54,445 bases of DNA from NCBI GenBank assembly GCA_022848805.1, contig JAJISI010000001.1:1-54445 (forward strand). Reading direction: 5' to 3'. The stretch's first letter is position 1. Each line of letters opens with the position of its first letter. The translations under genes and the position numbers were made by a program. This DNA is from Thermoplasmatota archaeon (GTDB lineage Archaea; Thermoplasmatota; Thermoplasmata; UBA10834). Positions 8,595-16,986 of the stretch are shown here, in pieces. The notes beneath the pieces are model-generated. The model did not search any database. It was not told the DNA's origin and saw only the letters and a program-made list of their open reading frames with translations.

Positions 8595-9479
8595 ATGTTT
8601 GAAACGGCAGACCGGCTCTGGCTGCGTCAGGTCGAATCGTCCCTTCGGTATCATGCAGTCGGGTTCCAGTGGGATGGGTTCGAGCCTAGCCTCACCTGCG
8701 TTGTCCGCGCTGGCGACGAAGTCTTCGATATCGACCTTGACCACGTGGACTTCGTGATAAGCGATGCTAGGGAGTGCGTAGGCTACTTCGACGGAGATTC
8801 CTACACTTCGTGCCCCAACAAGGCCTCCGTCACTCGGTTCGCCCAGTGTGCCGACTGCGCAGGCGAATCGTTCATCCCTTTCCAGGAGTGCGTGTTCGAG
8901 CCGAAGTGCGACGGTGAGATATGTGACATGGACTTCTGCAGGCGGGAGCACGTCCTGTATCTGGCATTCTACGACACGAAGGCCAAGATCGGGATGAGCT
9001 CCACGAGAAGGATAGAGCGCAGGCTGGTCGAGCAGGGGGCAGACGCGTTTGCAGTCGTTGGCGCGTTCCCGACGCGTAGGCGGGCGCGCGAGGCGGAGAA
9101 GCAGATATCATCACGTCTGAGGATTCCTCAGGCCTTCCGACAGGAAGTCGTCCTCAGCGGGTTCTCCAGGGCCGTAGATGTTACTGGCATCGAGGGTCGG
9201 TTTCGTGGTCTCGCGTCATCCATCGAGGCTCAGTTCGGCCTTAAGGTGGAGGAGCTGCGTTGGGTGGACGGGTACCCCATCGACCTTCCGCTTGATCGCC
9301 CTCCTCAGCTGAGGGACACTGCGGGGAGGCACCGGGGGAAGCTTGTGGGCATGAAAGGCAAGTGGCTTGTCTACGACTCCGGGAGTATCAACGCCCTTAA
9401 CCTCTGGGATGTCCCGTCAAGGTTCATAGACTCCGATACCTCCCCGGGCTCCTCCCTCCCACGCAAAATTAAGAAATAG
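8595..9479 (+). CDS. DUF2797 family protein
   Basis: 294-aa protein matching my recollection of the DUF2797 family, whose function is not established. Visible features are a cysteine-rich central part (CPNKASVTRFAQCADCAG, then CDGEICDMDFCRREH), likely to bind metal, followed by HVLYLAFYDTKAKIGMSSTRR. The latter resembles the GIY-YIG-like core and its trailing Arg of DUF2797 and nuclease-like folds. RRLVEQGADAFAVVGAFPTRRRAREAEKQI is typical of the next helices. ATG at 8595; the upstream stretch shows no strong ribosome binding site. It precedes the MBL hydrolase by 31 nt. A nucleic-acid role is a guess from the fold resemblance. Confidence 0.65.
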   Translation: MFETADRLWLRQVESSLRYHAVGFQWDGFEPSLTCVVRAGDEVFDIDLDHVDFVISDARECVGYFDGDSYTSCPNKASVTRFAQCADCAGESFIPFQECVFEPKCDGEICDMDFCRREHVLYLAFYDTKAKIGMSSTRRIERRLVEQGADAFAVVGAFPTRRRAREAEKQISSRLRIPQAFRQEVVLSGFSRAVDVTGIEGRFRGLASSIEAQFGLKVEELRWVDGYPIDLPLDRPPQLRDTAGRHRGKLVGMKGKWLVYDSGSINALNLWDVPSRFIDSDTSPGSSLPRKIKK

Positions 9480-9510
9480 CTACGCGGCGTTCGCCTACTC
9501 GGATGGTTGA

Positions 9511-10194
9511 ATGAAAATCACTTGGCTAGGTCACTCTGCCTTTCTCATCGAGGGCAGAGACCGGGTATTGGTGGATCCGTTCCTGACCGGGAACCCGAAG
9601 GCGTCGGTATCCCCTGACGAGATCGACTGCGACATCATATGCGTCACCCACGGTCATGCGGACCACCTCGGAGATGCGCTGGACATCTCAAGGAGGACAG
9701 GGGCGATGATCGCCAGCATCGTCGAGATGTCCATGTATATCGAGCGTTGCGACCTTCAGAGCGTAGGTTTCAACCTGGGGGGGACTGCCCATATCAGAGA
9801 CACAGACATAACCATGGTCCCCGCCTTCCATTCGTCGAGTATAGGTGCTCCTGGCCTGGAGTTCTCAGCAGCCATGCCCGTTGGGTTCGTCATCGATTCC
9901 GGGAAGCCGGTGTATCACGCCGGAGACACCTGCGTTTTCGGCGATATGAAGCTCATAGGTGAGATGTACAAGCCAGAGGTGGCGTTGCTGCCGACTGGAG
10001 GGTTTTTCACGATGGATCCTAAGCAGGCGGCTTTGGCTACGTCTTTGATTAAGCCTAAGGTCGTTGTGCCGATGCATTACGGCACCTGGGACCCGATAGA
10101 CAGTGACCCGAAGGAGTTCGAGCGGCTCGTGAACGAGGCTGCCCCTGATGTGAAGGTTACGATTCTCGAGCCTGGACAATCGCTGGAAGTATGA
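9511..10194 (+). CDS. UPF0173-type metallo-beta-lactamase fold hydrolase
   Basis: 227-aa metal-dependent hydrolase of the UPF0173 family. It begins MKITWLGHSAF, with the metal motif THGHADHLGD (HxHxDH) at about residues 49-58. Further metal ligands are in YHAGDTCVF (His/Asp) and the terminal MHYGTWD. The length is normal for the family. Substrate is unknown. It ends 6 nt before the marker 11 gene, so the two are probably co-transcribed. Confidence 0.88.
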   Translation: MKITWLGHSAFLIEGRDRVLVDPFLTGNPKASVSPDEIDCDIICVTHGHADHLGDALDISRRTGAMIASIVEMSMYIERCDLQSVGFNLGGTAHIRDTDITMVPAFHSSSIGAPGLEFSAAMPVGFVIDSGKPVYHAGDTCVFGDMKLIGEMYKPEVALLPTGGFFTMDPKQAALATSLIKPKVVVPMHYGTWDPIDSDPKEFERLVNEAAPDVKVTILEPGQSLEV

Positions 10195-10200
10195 TCTGAG

Positions 10201-11157
10201 ATGGCTGGCATCACAACTCCCGCTGAGATAAGGAAACGACATGGCGACATGTTCGCAAAGCGTCTTGTCACGCTCGTCGACGAGCGTGTCGGGAAGGCCC
10301 GTATAGTCGAAGAGTGTTGCGCGCAGGGCCCTGTCGAGTGGGATGCGGTGAACCGTCTAAGGGCTAGGGGCGCAATCGACCATGTCGAGGTCCAGGGAAC
10401 GACCCTGACCATGGATGCGCACCTCGGTGAAGGGCAGGTACGGTTTGGCCCCGCGTCGAAGGACACCGGAGGCCAAGCCCTGAAGTCGATTGTTGTCAAG
10501 GGGGACAAGGTCGAGACGACATGGCTCGGTCTGGCAGGTGCCAGCGTCGGTGTCGGCGCTTGCCTGCCCCAGGCGGAAGGAGTCGAGAAGGTCGAGTTCC
10601 TGAGCGACGAGGATGTGGGTGGAAGCCGTGCGGTCGAGCTGCGACTGACCACGCCTCTTCATCGTCGTCTCGTCATCGGGATAGATGACACGGACACCAA
10701 GGAGAAGGGTGCGACGTGGGTTCTGGGCCTCAAACTCGCCAGGGAGATGCCACATGCGGTGTTCCTGTCTCATAAGATAGTCCAGCTGAACCCAGATGCT
10801 CCTCAGAAGACCACGAACTGCTCGTCCACAGCGATTTCGTTCGCCGTCCGTCCAGATGACATCGGAAGGGCAGTCGACTGGGCGAAGGAGTTCGTCTCCG
10901 AGAACACGTATTCGTCCGAGACTGCCATGGCGACCTTCGGATCCATTGAGGTGCCCAGGGGTCTCGTGCGATTCGGGGCTGAGGCCAAGGGTACGATCCT
11001 GTCCATCCACGATGCGGAACACGCAGCTGCCGAGGCCGGGCTGAAGCTGATCGAGGTGACTGGAAGGCGCGGTCTGATAGGCGCCGTAGCCGCGATCGGT
11101 TGCGTGGACCTAGGGCTATACAGCGCCGGTCTCCCAGAGGACTTCGAGCGCACGTAG
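10201..11157 (+). CDS. Probable methanogenesis marker protein 11 (TiaS-related)
   Basis: 318-aa protein whose second half matches my recollection of methanogenesis marker 11. It has the ATP-grasping motif VIGIDDTDTKEKGATW (about residue 160), then FLSHKIVQLNPDAPQKTTNC and a GLIGAVAAIGC C-terminal motif. The GIDDTD motif is shared with TiaS (agmatinylcytidine synthetase for tRNA-Ile2). TiaS proper is longer, lacks the SHKIVQL segment, and has an OB-fold and zinc ribbon not seen here. The family was described as restricted to methanogens, so it is a lineage clue. Biochemical role is unknown. ATG at 10201. Confidence 0.72.
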   Translation: MAGITTPAEIRKRHGDMFAKRLVTLVDERVGKARIVEECCAQGPVEWDAVNRLRARGAIDHVEVQGTTLTMDAHLGEGQVRFGPASKDTGGQALKSIVVKGDKVETTWLGLAGASVGVGACLPQAEGVEKVEFLSDEDVGGSRAVELRLTTPLHRRLVIGIDDTDTKEKGATWVLGLKLAREMPHAVFLSHKIVQLNPDAPQKTTNCSSTAISFAVRPDDIGRAVDWAKEFVSENTYSSETAMATFGSIEVPRGLVRFGAEAKGTILSIHDAEHAAAEAGLKLIEVTGRRGLIGAVAAIGCVDLGLYSAGLPEDFERT

Positions 11158-11199
11158 TTTAAGTCTGACCGGCGCATCACAAGAAAGGAAGCGATTCGA

Positions 11200-11982
11200 G
11201 TGACGGGCGAGATAACCAGGGCAATCGCGTCGACTGCGTACCAGACCTACGAGAAGCGTCTTCTCAGAGATATACAGACAATGCCAGTCCCACGACATGT
11301 GGCCGTCATAATGGACGGCAACCGCAGATACGCGAAGGAGTTCGGCCTGGTCGTGGCAGAAGGCCATGATAAGGGCAAGGAGAAGCTCGAGGAGATGATG
11401 GAGTGGTGCCTCGAACTCCGTATAAAGGTCCTGACGGTGTACGCCTTCTCGACCGAGAATGTGACACGGGAGACGGACGAGGTCAATACCCTGATGCGGA
11501 TGTTCTCACTGAACTTCAAGAAGCTGGCAGACGATGATAGGGTGCACAAGCATCGGATACGGGTCCGGGTACTTGGTCAGAGAGACATTCTCCCGGACGA
11601 CGTCCGAGAAGCTATCGAATACGCTGAGCAGAAGACCAAGGACTACGACAGCTACTCCTTCAACATAGCCGTCGGTTATGGCGGCCGCCAGGAGCTCCTG
11701 CACGCTGTCAAATGCATCGCGGAGGAGGTGCGCAAGGGCACCATTGAGGTCGAGGACATCAACGAGGAGACTTTCTATAAGTTCCTGTACACGTCCGACC
11801 TCCCGGACCCCGACCTCATTCTGAGGACCTCGGGCGAGGAGAGGATATCCAACTTCCTGCTATGGCAACTCGCCTATTCCGAACTCTACTTCTCTGACGT
11901 CTACTGGCCCGGTTTCCGGAAGGTCGATTTCCTGAGGGCCGTCCGCTCCTACCAGCAGAGGAAGCGTAGGTTCGGGGAATAG
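11200..11982 (+). CDS. uppS: cis-Prenyltransferase (undecaprenyl/dolichyl diphosphate synthase family)
   Basis: 260-aa cis-prenyl diphosphate synthase that extends an allylic diphosphate with IPP. In archaea it supplies dolichol-type lipid carriers for glycosylation. The signature HVAVIMDGNRRYAK holds the catalytic Asp and substrate Arg. AFSTENVTRE is the second conserved region, and LRTSGEERISNFLLWQLAY with ELYFSD is the C-terminal IPP-binding region. Start is GTG at 11200 after GGAAGCG. It lies 42 nt after the marker 11 gene on the same strand. Confidence 0.92.
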   Translation: MTGEITRAIASTAYQTYEKRLLRDIQTMPVPRHVAVIMDGNRRYAKEFGLVVAEGHDKGKEKLEEMMEWCLELRIKVLTVYAFSTENVTRETDEVNTLMRMFSLNFKKLADDDRVHKHRIRVRVLGQRDILPDDVREAIEYAEQKTKDYDSYSFNIAVGYGGRQELLHAVKCIAEEVRKGTIEVEDINEETFYKFLYTSDLPDPDLILRTSGEERISNFLLWQLAYSELYFSDVYWPGFRKVDFLRAVRSYQQRKRRFGE

Positions 11983-12122
11983 TGGATTTTCGCCGTTCCA
12001 CTCACCTTTTCGTGCATAATATGGCACTGCAGCGTACGAAAAGTGTGCGTATTCTGCTCGGTTTTGCATGAATTCCGTTAGTTTGAAGTACTGTCCCCTG
12101 CTATCGGGGGCTCGGGAACCTC
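11983..12122. other. Intergenic region before the Lrp-type regulator
   Basis: 140 bases without a convincing gene. Close to the regulator's start is a small inverted repeat, CCCCTGCTATCGGGGG at about 12097-12112. It could be a leader hairpin or an operator; no clear TATA box was identified. Confidence 0.3.
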
Positions 12123-12641
12123 ATGACCATATCCTCCATCAGAGACCATCCGTGCGAGATATACGAGAGATGGAAGGGGCTCGACCTCAAGCTCCTGCCC
12201 ATCGACACGACCGACATCAGGATACTGTGCGAGCTGAGGGAGAACTCGAGGGTGAGCAACTCCGAGATCGCCAAGAAGCTCGAAGTCACGGAGGCGACCA
12301 TCAGGAGGCGCATCAAGAACCTGATCGAGAAGGGTATCATACTCCGCTTCTCCATTCATATCGACTACCGGCTCATCGAGAACACTGTCAAGGCCTACAT
12401 ACATGTCAAGTCCCTAAGCGAGAAGCTGGACGAAGTCGTAGAGCATATAACCAACCACAACAGAGTGGTCGCGGTGTATCGCGTCACGGGAGAATACGAC
12501 CTGCTTGTCGTGGCGTTGTTCGTCGGCATGACCGAGCTGCAGGAGTTCATAGACTCCTTCCTTAAGAAGAACGGGATAAAGGAGACGGATACTCAGATCG
12601 TCATGAGCGCGTACAAGGGCGTGCCATGGACGGGCATCTGA
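12123..12641 (+). CDS. Lrp/AsnC-family transcriptional regulator
   Basis: 172-aa DNA-binding regulator. After a 25-residue lead, DTTDIRILCELRENSRVSNS begins the winged helix-turn-helix, with recognition helix EVTEATIRRRIKNLIEKGII. The C-terminal half is the RAM/AsnC ligand-binding domain (AVYRVTGEYDLLVVALF). The N-terminal lead is longer than in most Lrp proteins, so a later start is possible. It converges on an HdrD-like gene 63 nt away. The effector is unknown. Confidence 0.88.
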   Translation: MTISSIRDHPCEIYERWKGLDLKLLPIDTTDIRILCELRENSRVSNSEIAKKLEVTEATIRRRIKNLIEKGIILRFSIHIDYRLIENTVKAYIHVKSLSEKLDEVVEHITNHNRVVAVYRVTGEYDLLVVALFVGMTELQEFIDSFLKKNGIKETDTQIVMSAYKGVPWTGI

Positions 12642-12704
12642 ACATGGAAGTTGAGCCGGTCGTCAGGAAGCTGAAGAGTGAGGCTGTACAGAAACGTCTC
12701 GAAT

Positions 12705-13862
12705 CTAGACACACTGGAGCGCCACCTGGGCGACGTCCATTGTCTTGATATTCAGTCCGGCCTTCTTCGCGCCAGCGTTGAGGTTGACCTGGCAGAATGG
12801 GCACGATGTCACGATTACCTCAGCCCCAGCCTCAACCGCTTCCTTCACCCTGTCGGCTGCTATCGTCTCTGCCATGTCGTTGAAGGCCGACTTGAATCCT
12901 CCTCCAGCTCCGCAGCACAGTGCGTCGTCGCGCTCATGGCGCATCTCTACGAGTTCGAGCCCGGGTATGGCTCTGAGGATGTTGCGCGGTGGATCGTATA
13001 CCTTCGCGTGCCTACCTAGGTGGCAGGGATCGTGATACGCCACCTTCTTCTTGAACTCCTTCGTGAACTTCAGCTTACCGTCCTTGATGAGCTTGTCGAA
13101 GTACTCCGTTACGTGATACAACTCGAACGATGGTTCGCCGATAAGACGAGGGTAGTCGTTCTTGATGGTGTTGTAGCATCCAGCACATGCGGTCACCATA
13201 ACCTTCCAGCCGTGCTTCTCCATCTCACGGACGTTATGAGGTGCAAGCTCCTGCACCACCATGCTCTTCTGCCCCGTCCTGAGAAGAGGTGACCCGCAAC
13301 ACCATTCATCTTCTCCCATGATGGCGATTCTCACGCCCGCTTTGTCGAGCAGCTCCGCAGTAGCAACCGCCAGAGGCTGCATCCTGTAGGCCTCTGTGCA
13401 TCCTGTGAAGAAGACGACGTCCGGGTCGTCCGAGAGCTTGATATCCTTTGGCAGCCACGCTGGACGCTTCTCCGCGGGTTCGTTATACGGGTTCTTCTTG
13501 CTGAGCACCCTCTCAGCGATGCGCGTGTGAGCCTCCATCGGGCCGTAGCCTTGGGATATAAGCCATTCTTTGACCTCCTCCCAGAGGTGCGGAAACTCGA
13601 TCTCTACGTGGCAGTGGTGTTCGCAGGCACCGCATGACGTGCACTGGAATATTCGCTCGGTGAACTTGTCGTCAACCTTCGGGATACGTCTGAGCAACCT
13701 GTCAACGGGAGTTCTGTTGGCTATCTGCTTCAGGTAGTAGACCTTGCCTCGTGGGGTCGCCGACTCCCAACCGTAACAGGTATAGACTGGACAGGGGTCT
13801 CTGCAGTACCCGCACTGCAGGCAGGCGTTCAAGTCCTTTTGGATCTCTGAGATATTTCTCAT
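12705..13862 (-). CDS. HdrD-like protein (two CCG domains and two [4Fe-4S] motifs)
   Basis: 385-aa protein of the HdrD/GlpC/LutA superfamily. Near the N-terminus are CLQCGYCRDPCP and CTSCGACEHHC ferredoxin motifs. Two CCG (cysteine-rich) domains follow, with key stretches EWCCGSP...VTACAGCYNT and DPCHLGRHA...ALCCGAGGGF...TSCPFC. In HdrD such domains carry the noncubane [4Fe-4S] clusters that reduce heterodisulfide. No hdrE-like membrane partner is adjacent, so the role here (heterodisulfide, lactate or another acceptor) is open. ATG at 13862, preceded by GGTGA, is preferred over the GTG at 13871 that lacks a ribosome binding site. Confidence 0.8.
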   Translation of the reverse strand: MRNISEIQKDLNACLQCGYCRDPCPVYTCYGWESATPRGKVYYLKQIANRTPVDRLLRRIPKVDDKFTERIFQCTSCGACEHHCHVEIEFPHLWEEVKEWLISQGYGPMEAHTRIAERVLSKKNPYNEPAEKRPAWLPKDIKLSDDPDVVFFTGCTEAYRMQPLAVATAELLDKAGVRIAIMGEDEWCCGSPLLRTGQKSMVVQELAPHNVREMEKHGWKVMVTACAGCYNTIKNDYPRLIGEPSFELYHVTEYFDKLIKDGKLKFTKEFKKKVAYHDPCHLGRHAKVYDPPRNILRAIPGLELVEMRHERDDALCCGAGGGFKSAFNDMAETIAADRVKEAVEAGAEVIVTSCPFCQVNLNAGAKKAGLNIKTMDVAQVALQCV

Positions 13863-13968
13863 GAATGTCACCGGACGATCTGACTGCGGTGTTTCGGCTT
13901 CTGGCGCTCAGGATATCTTCGATGTTGATAAATGTAGCGCAGAACGATTCGAATTGAGTTCGGAATAG

Positions 13969-14694
13969 TTATCTCTCGGGCTTTTCATCGTTTCTCGTCG
14001 GTGTCTCTGGGGGTCGGAGACGGATTTCAACTTCACCCTCCTGCGAATAGCCTTTTAAGCTGCTCAGGAGCCCCCTGATCGTGCTCTCGGCTATCTCGGC
14101 CACGAACGCTCCGACAGGAAGCGGAACGCCGCCTACGGAAATCTCTACGCGACGAGCAGTGAGTTCGAGGCACGCTTCGATGGTCAAATTGCCTTTCGCT
14201 ACCTCCCTTGCGAGTTCGTCACAGTCCATGCCGCACTTGGAGCAGTTGAGCCCGGGGAGCTTCGCCCGGGTCTTCTCGAAGGAGATCTCGCCTTCCACGT
14301 ACTCTGTCAGTTGCTCGATGGTCGGGTTCACCAGAACGGTTCCTTCCGTTGGTGCGATGTCTCCAACAGCGACCTTCGGGTGCGAGCCGTCCTTATAGCC
14401 TTCAATGATGACGATGTCCGGTCGAGCCTCGCGCTGCAGTAAGGAGACCGCCTCATCGAGCGAGAACCCCGGCCGCTTGAGCACAACGGTCGCGTCTCCT
14501 GCCTGGAGAGCTACAGGGTCGCTCCCCGCCTTCCAGTGCCTCCAAGTGTCCTTTCCCTCGGGGTCGATTCCTGTCGTCTCTGGGGCGTGCTTGACCGAAG
14601 CGATCTTGTATCCGCGCGCCGCAAGCGTATCAATCATCGCTTCGACGATTGCGGTCTTCCCGGAATCCTGATACCCGTAGACGCCTAGTATCAA
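13969..14694 (-). CDS. mobB: MobB-type molybdopterin-guanine dinucleotide biosynthesis protein with Fe-S domain
   Basis: 241-aa GTP-binding protein for molybdopterin cofactor maturation. The P-loop GYQDSGKT is at residues 7-14, followed by SVKHAPETTGIDPEGKDTWR and a switch-like IIEGYKDGSHPK, all typical of MobB. After about residue 145 there is an extra domain with NCSKCGMDCDELA (Cys 151, 154, 158), resembling the short Fe-S domain fused to some archaeal MobB proteins. Start is TTG at 14694 with GAGGGATAGGA upstream. It fits the need of the Mo/W formate dehydrogenase at 1282-3318. Confidence 0.85.
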   Translation of the reverse strand: MILGVYGYQDSGKTAIVEAMIDTLAARGYKIASVKHAPETTGIDPEGKDTWRHWKAGSDPVALQAGDATVVLKRPGFSLDEAVSLLQREARPDIVIIEGYKDGSHPKVAVGDIAPTEGTVLVNPTIEQLTEYVEGEISFEKTRAKLPGLNCSKCGMDCDELAREVAKGNLTIEACLELTARRVEISVGGVPLPVGAFVAEIAESTIRGLLSSLKGYSQEGEVEIRLRPPETPTRNDEKPER

Positions 14695-14745
14695 TCCTAT
14701 CCCTCGGATTCCCTATCTGCGGCTGCGGTGATAAATGGCTCGCCT

Positions 14746-16452
14746 CTATCGTCTTCTGAGAAGGGACCCTACCATCCGTGGTATGCTCGCGTAGATCGAA
14801 CTCGTGGACCAGTCCAGCTCCTTCTTCTCACATACAGTGCTTTCATTCAGCGTGGAAGCCTGCTCCCTAAGCTGATCGAGCTCCGCCTCTGACGCTGCCC
14901 CTCTCGCAACGATGCTGTCGATCCTTCGCATCAGTGCGGCCGCATCGGTTATCCTCTGTTCGATGTTGTCGGCCACTTCGTGGGATATCAGTCCGAGGTC
15001 TCGCTTCACCGAGTTGAGACCAAGCCCCGCGGAGTAAGTGGCCTCAACGATCGCATCCCGCGACATCCATTTGGTCTCGTAGTTGAGCACGTACTTCCAG
15101 CTGGGCATGACCGCGAGCTTCACATGGTCCTCGACGGTGGACGCGAACAGCCTGTAACCATGTGCCTCCGGGTTCTCGAATGCGTTCCCACCGGGGTCTA
15201 TGAACGGAGCGAGCGGGCTTATGAATGGGAATAGGTTCGCGTCTGGGAACCTTTCGTACAGTCTTCTCGTGTATTCCACGGTGCCATCGACGGTCTCCCG
15301 TGTCTGGCGTGGCAGACCGATCATGTAGAACAGGTCGAACCGCCCGCATCCTGCTTTGAGGAAGTGCTCTATCGATTTCTCGAGTCCTGCGTTCGTGTAG
15401 GGTTTTCCCTGGGCCTCCCTGACCGTCTCGTCGTGCGTTTCGGGAGACATCTGCACGCTGAACCTGTCGACGCTCGAGGCGACATCATTGGCGAATCCTT
15501 CTGTGGCAGGTGTGAACAGCTCGATGACGACCTCGTTGTCCACCCCTCTAGCTTTCAGCTCCTTCAGGAACTTGGTCGCATACGCCTTCCCCGCCTGGCG
15601 AACGTCGCCTACCACGAAAGTCGCCCCTTTGATGTACTCCTCTGCCCTCGCAATGTCCTCCGCCAGAAGTTCGGGCGACCTGTACGCGGGCTTGTCCCTT
15701 CCCAGATACCGTGAGAACGAATCGCACGATCCTGCGCAGTTGAGGCAGTTGTGCGTGCAACCCCTGACGGCCACTGCGATGGACATCGGGTTCGATTTCC
15801 AATCGGCGTACGGAAGATGACCTGTGAGGTCCCGGTACTTCAGGACATTCCGGACCAGTAGACCGTAGTCGATTGCGATGTCGTCCAGATTCTCAGGCAC
15901 GTGAGAGAGCGGATTGACGGCAACGCGGCCATCGTCTCTCCAGGTAAGGTTCGGGATGTTGTCCATCGAGGAGCCTCGGTCTATGGCGCCCATGAGACGT
16001 TCGAACGGCGTCTCGGTCGAGTCTCCACGGAGGACATAGTCGACCTGTGGATACTCCTGTATGAGCTGGTCATGATAGTACGAGGAGCTGAATCCACCGA
16101 AGACCACGGGACGGTCGGGGTGGTGTTCCTTGACCATCCGGGCGAGCTCGAGCGCCCCCTGGACATGAGGCATCCAGTGCAGGTCGATCCCGAACACGGA
16201 TGCGTCTATCGACCTGACGAATTTCTCGGGGCTGAACCTGTCCGAAGCAAGCATCCGCGAGGCTATGTTCGCTATGCGCACGTCATATCCTTTCAATTCT
16301 AGATGTGAAGCGATGGTCGTGAAACCGATCGGGTACATCTCGAAGACTGGTGTAGAAGGGACCAAGTCGCTGACCGGCCCTGAGAGCTGGGTTCTCTTCC
16401 TGAAGTCCATGACGCTGGGAGGGTGCATCAACAAGAGATCGGGCACAGCCAT
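14746..16452 (-). CDS. B12-binding domain/radical SAM protein
   Basis: 568-aa protein with an N-terminal cobalamin-binding-like Rossmann region (residues 1-150, LLLMHPPSVMDF and VVFGGFSSSYYHD) and a radical SAM domain. The cluster motif is GCTHNCLNC (CxxxCxxC) near residue 235. DRFSVQMSPETHDETVR and FYMIGLPRQTRETVD are later TIM-barrel motifs. A helical C-terminal region of about 100 residues follows. It resembles an archaeal family I know as B12-binding/radical SAM, Ta0216-like; reaction unknown. ATG at 16452. A T-rich element at about 16480-16492 (AGCCTTTTTTAG on the minus strand) may be its TATA box. Confidence 0.8.
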   Translation of the reverse strand: MAVPDLLLMHPPSVMDFRKRTQLSGPVSDLVPSTPVFEMYPIGFTTIASHLELKGYDVRIANIASRMLASDRFSPEKFVRSIDASVFGIDLHWMPHVQGALELARMVKEHHPDRPVVFGGFSSSYYHDQLIQEYPQVDYVLRGDSTETPFERLMGAIDRGSSMDNIPNLTWRDDGRVAVNPLSHVPENLDDIAIDYGLLVRNVLKYRDLTGHLPYADWKSNPMSIAVAVRGCTHNCLNCAGSCDSFSRYLGRDKPAYRSPELLAEDIARAEEYIKGATFVVGDVRQAGKAYATKFLKELKARGVDNEVVIELFTPATEGFANDVASSVDRFSVQMSPETHDETVREAQGKPYTNAGLEKSIEHFLKAGCGRFDLFYMIGLPRQTRETVDGTVEYTRRLYERFPDANLFPFISPLAPFIDPGGNAFENPEAHGYRLFASTVEDHVKLAVMPSWKYVLNYETKWMSRDAIVEATYSAGLGLNSVKRDLGLISHEVADNIEQRITDAAALMRRIDSIVARGAASEAELDQLREQASTLNESTVCEKKELDWSTSSIYASIPRMVGSLLRRR

Positions 16453-16597
16453 CTTGATTGATAACTTGTCAAGGACTAAAAAAGGCTTCTTCGCAACGCG
16501 TCATCAAGTCCTGTTCGGGTGGCTGCGGCTGCGGTTCTGGTATTCGCAAGTTTTTCGGTACTGACGGGGACCCGCGTAGAGCGTCCGCTGGAAAAGG

Positions 16598-16606
16598 CCT
16601 TATATG
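16598..16606 (+). promoter_or_regulatory. TATA box of the fpo operon
   Basis: CCTTATATG is centred about 25 nt before the fpoA ATG at 16627. With standard archaeal spacing the transcript would start at or within a few bases of the ATG, so the first gene is probably leaderless. No Shine-Dalgarno sequence precedes it, which agrees. Confidence 0.6.
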
Positions 16607-16626
16607 TTGTCGTGAATTCTCCGGCA

Positions 16627-16986
16627 ATGCTACAAGACGACTACATGGGGGTCGCCGTCTTTGCGATTGTAGCCATCCTTTTCCCAACGCTTGCGTTTTT
16701 CCTCTCGAGATACTTCAGAACCGACAGGAACGACCCGAGATCGATGACCACTTACGAGTGCGGTGAGGTCCCTATAGGCGACGCACAGATTCAGTTCCAT
16801 TTTCAGTACTATATTTACGCGATCATCTTCGTCGCTTTTGACCTCGTGACCGTGTTCGTGCTCATTTGGGCGTTGGTGTTCTCAGACCTCACCGAGTTGG
16901 CGAAAGTCTTCATGGTCATGTTCCTGGGAGTTCTTCTCGTTGGCGTGACCTATGCTCTGAAGAAGGAGGAGATAGTCTGGATATGA
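16627..16986 (+). CDS. fpoA: FpoA/NuoA-like membrane subunit of complex I-type dehydrogenase
   Basis: 119-aa membrane protein with three hydrophobic helices, the NuoA/FpoA fold. TYECGEVPIGDAQIQFHFQY is the conserved loop after helix 1 with the family Cys. Helices 2 and 3 read YAIIFVAFDLVTVFVLIWAL and FMVMFLGVLLVGVTYAL. The ATG at 16627 was chosen because it lies 25 nt from the TATA box and begins right at helix 1; the in-frame codons upstream would overlap the promoter. It overlaps fpoB by 4 nt. First gene of the operon. Confidence 0.92.
   Translation: MLQDDYMGVAVFAIVAILFPTLAFFLSRYFRTDRNDPRSMTTYECGEVPIGDAQIQFHFQYYIYAIIFVAFDLVTVFVLIWALVFSDLTELAKVFMVMFLGVLLVGVTYALKKEEIVWI

Noticed and set aside
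10201..11157. TiaS (tRNA-Ile2 agmatinylcytidine synthetase)
   Set aside because: The GIDDTD motif fits, but the protein lacks the OB-fold and zinc ribbon and carries the SHKIVQL segment typical of marker 11.
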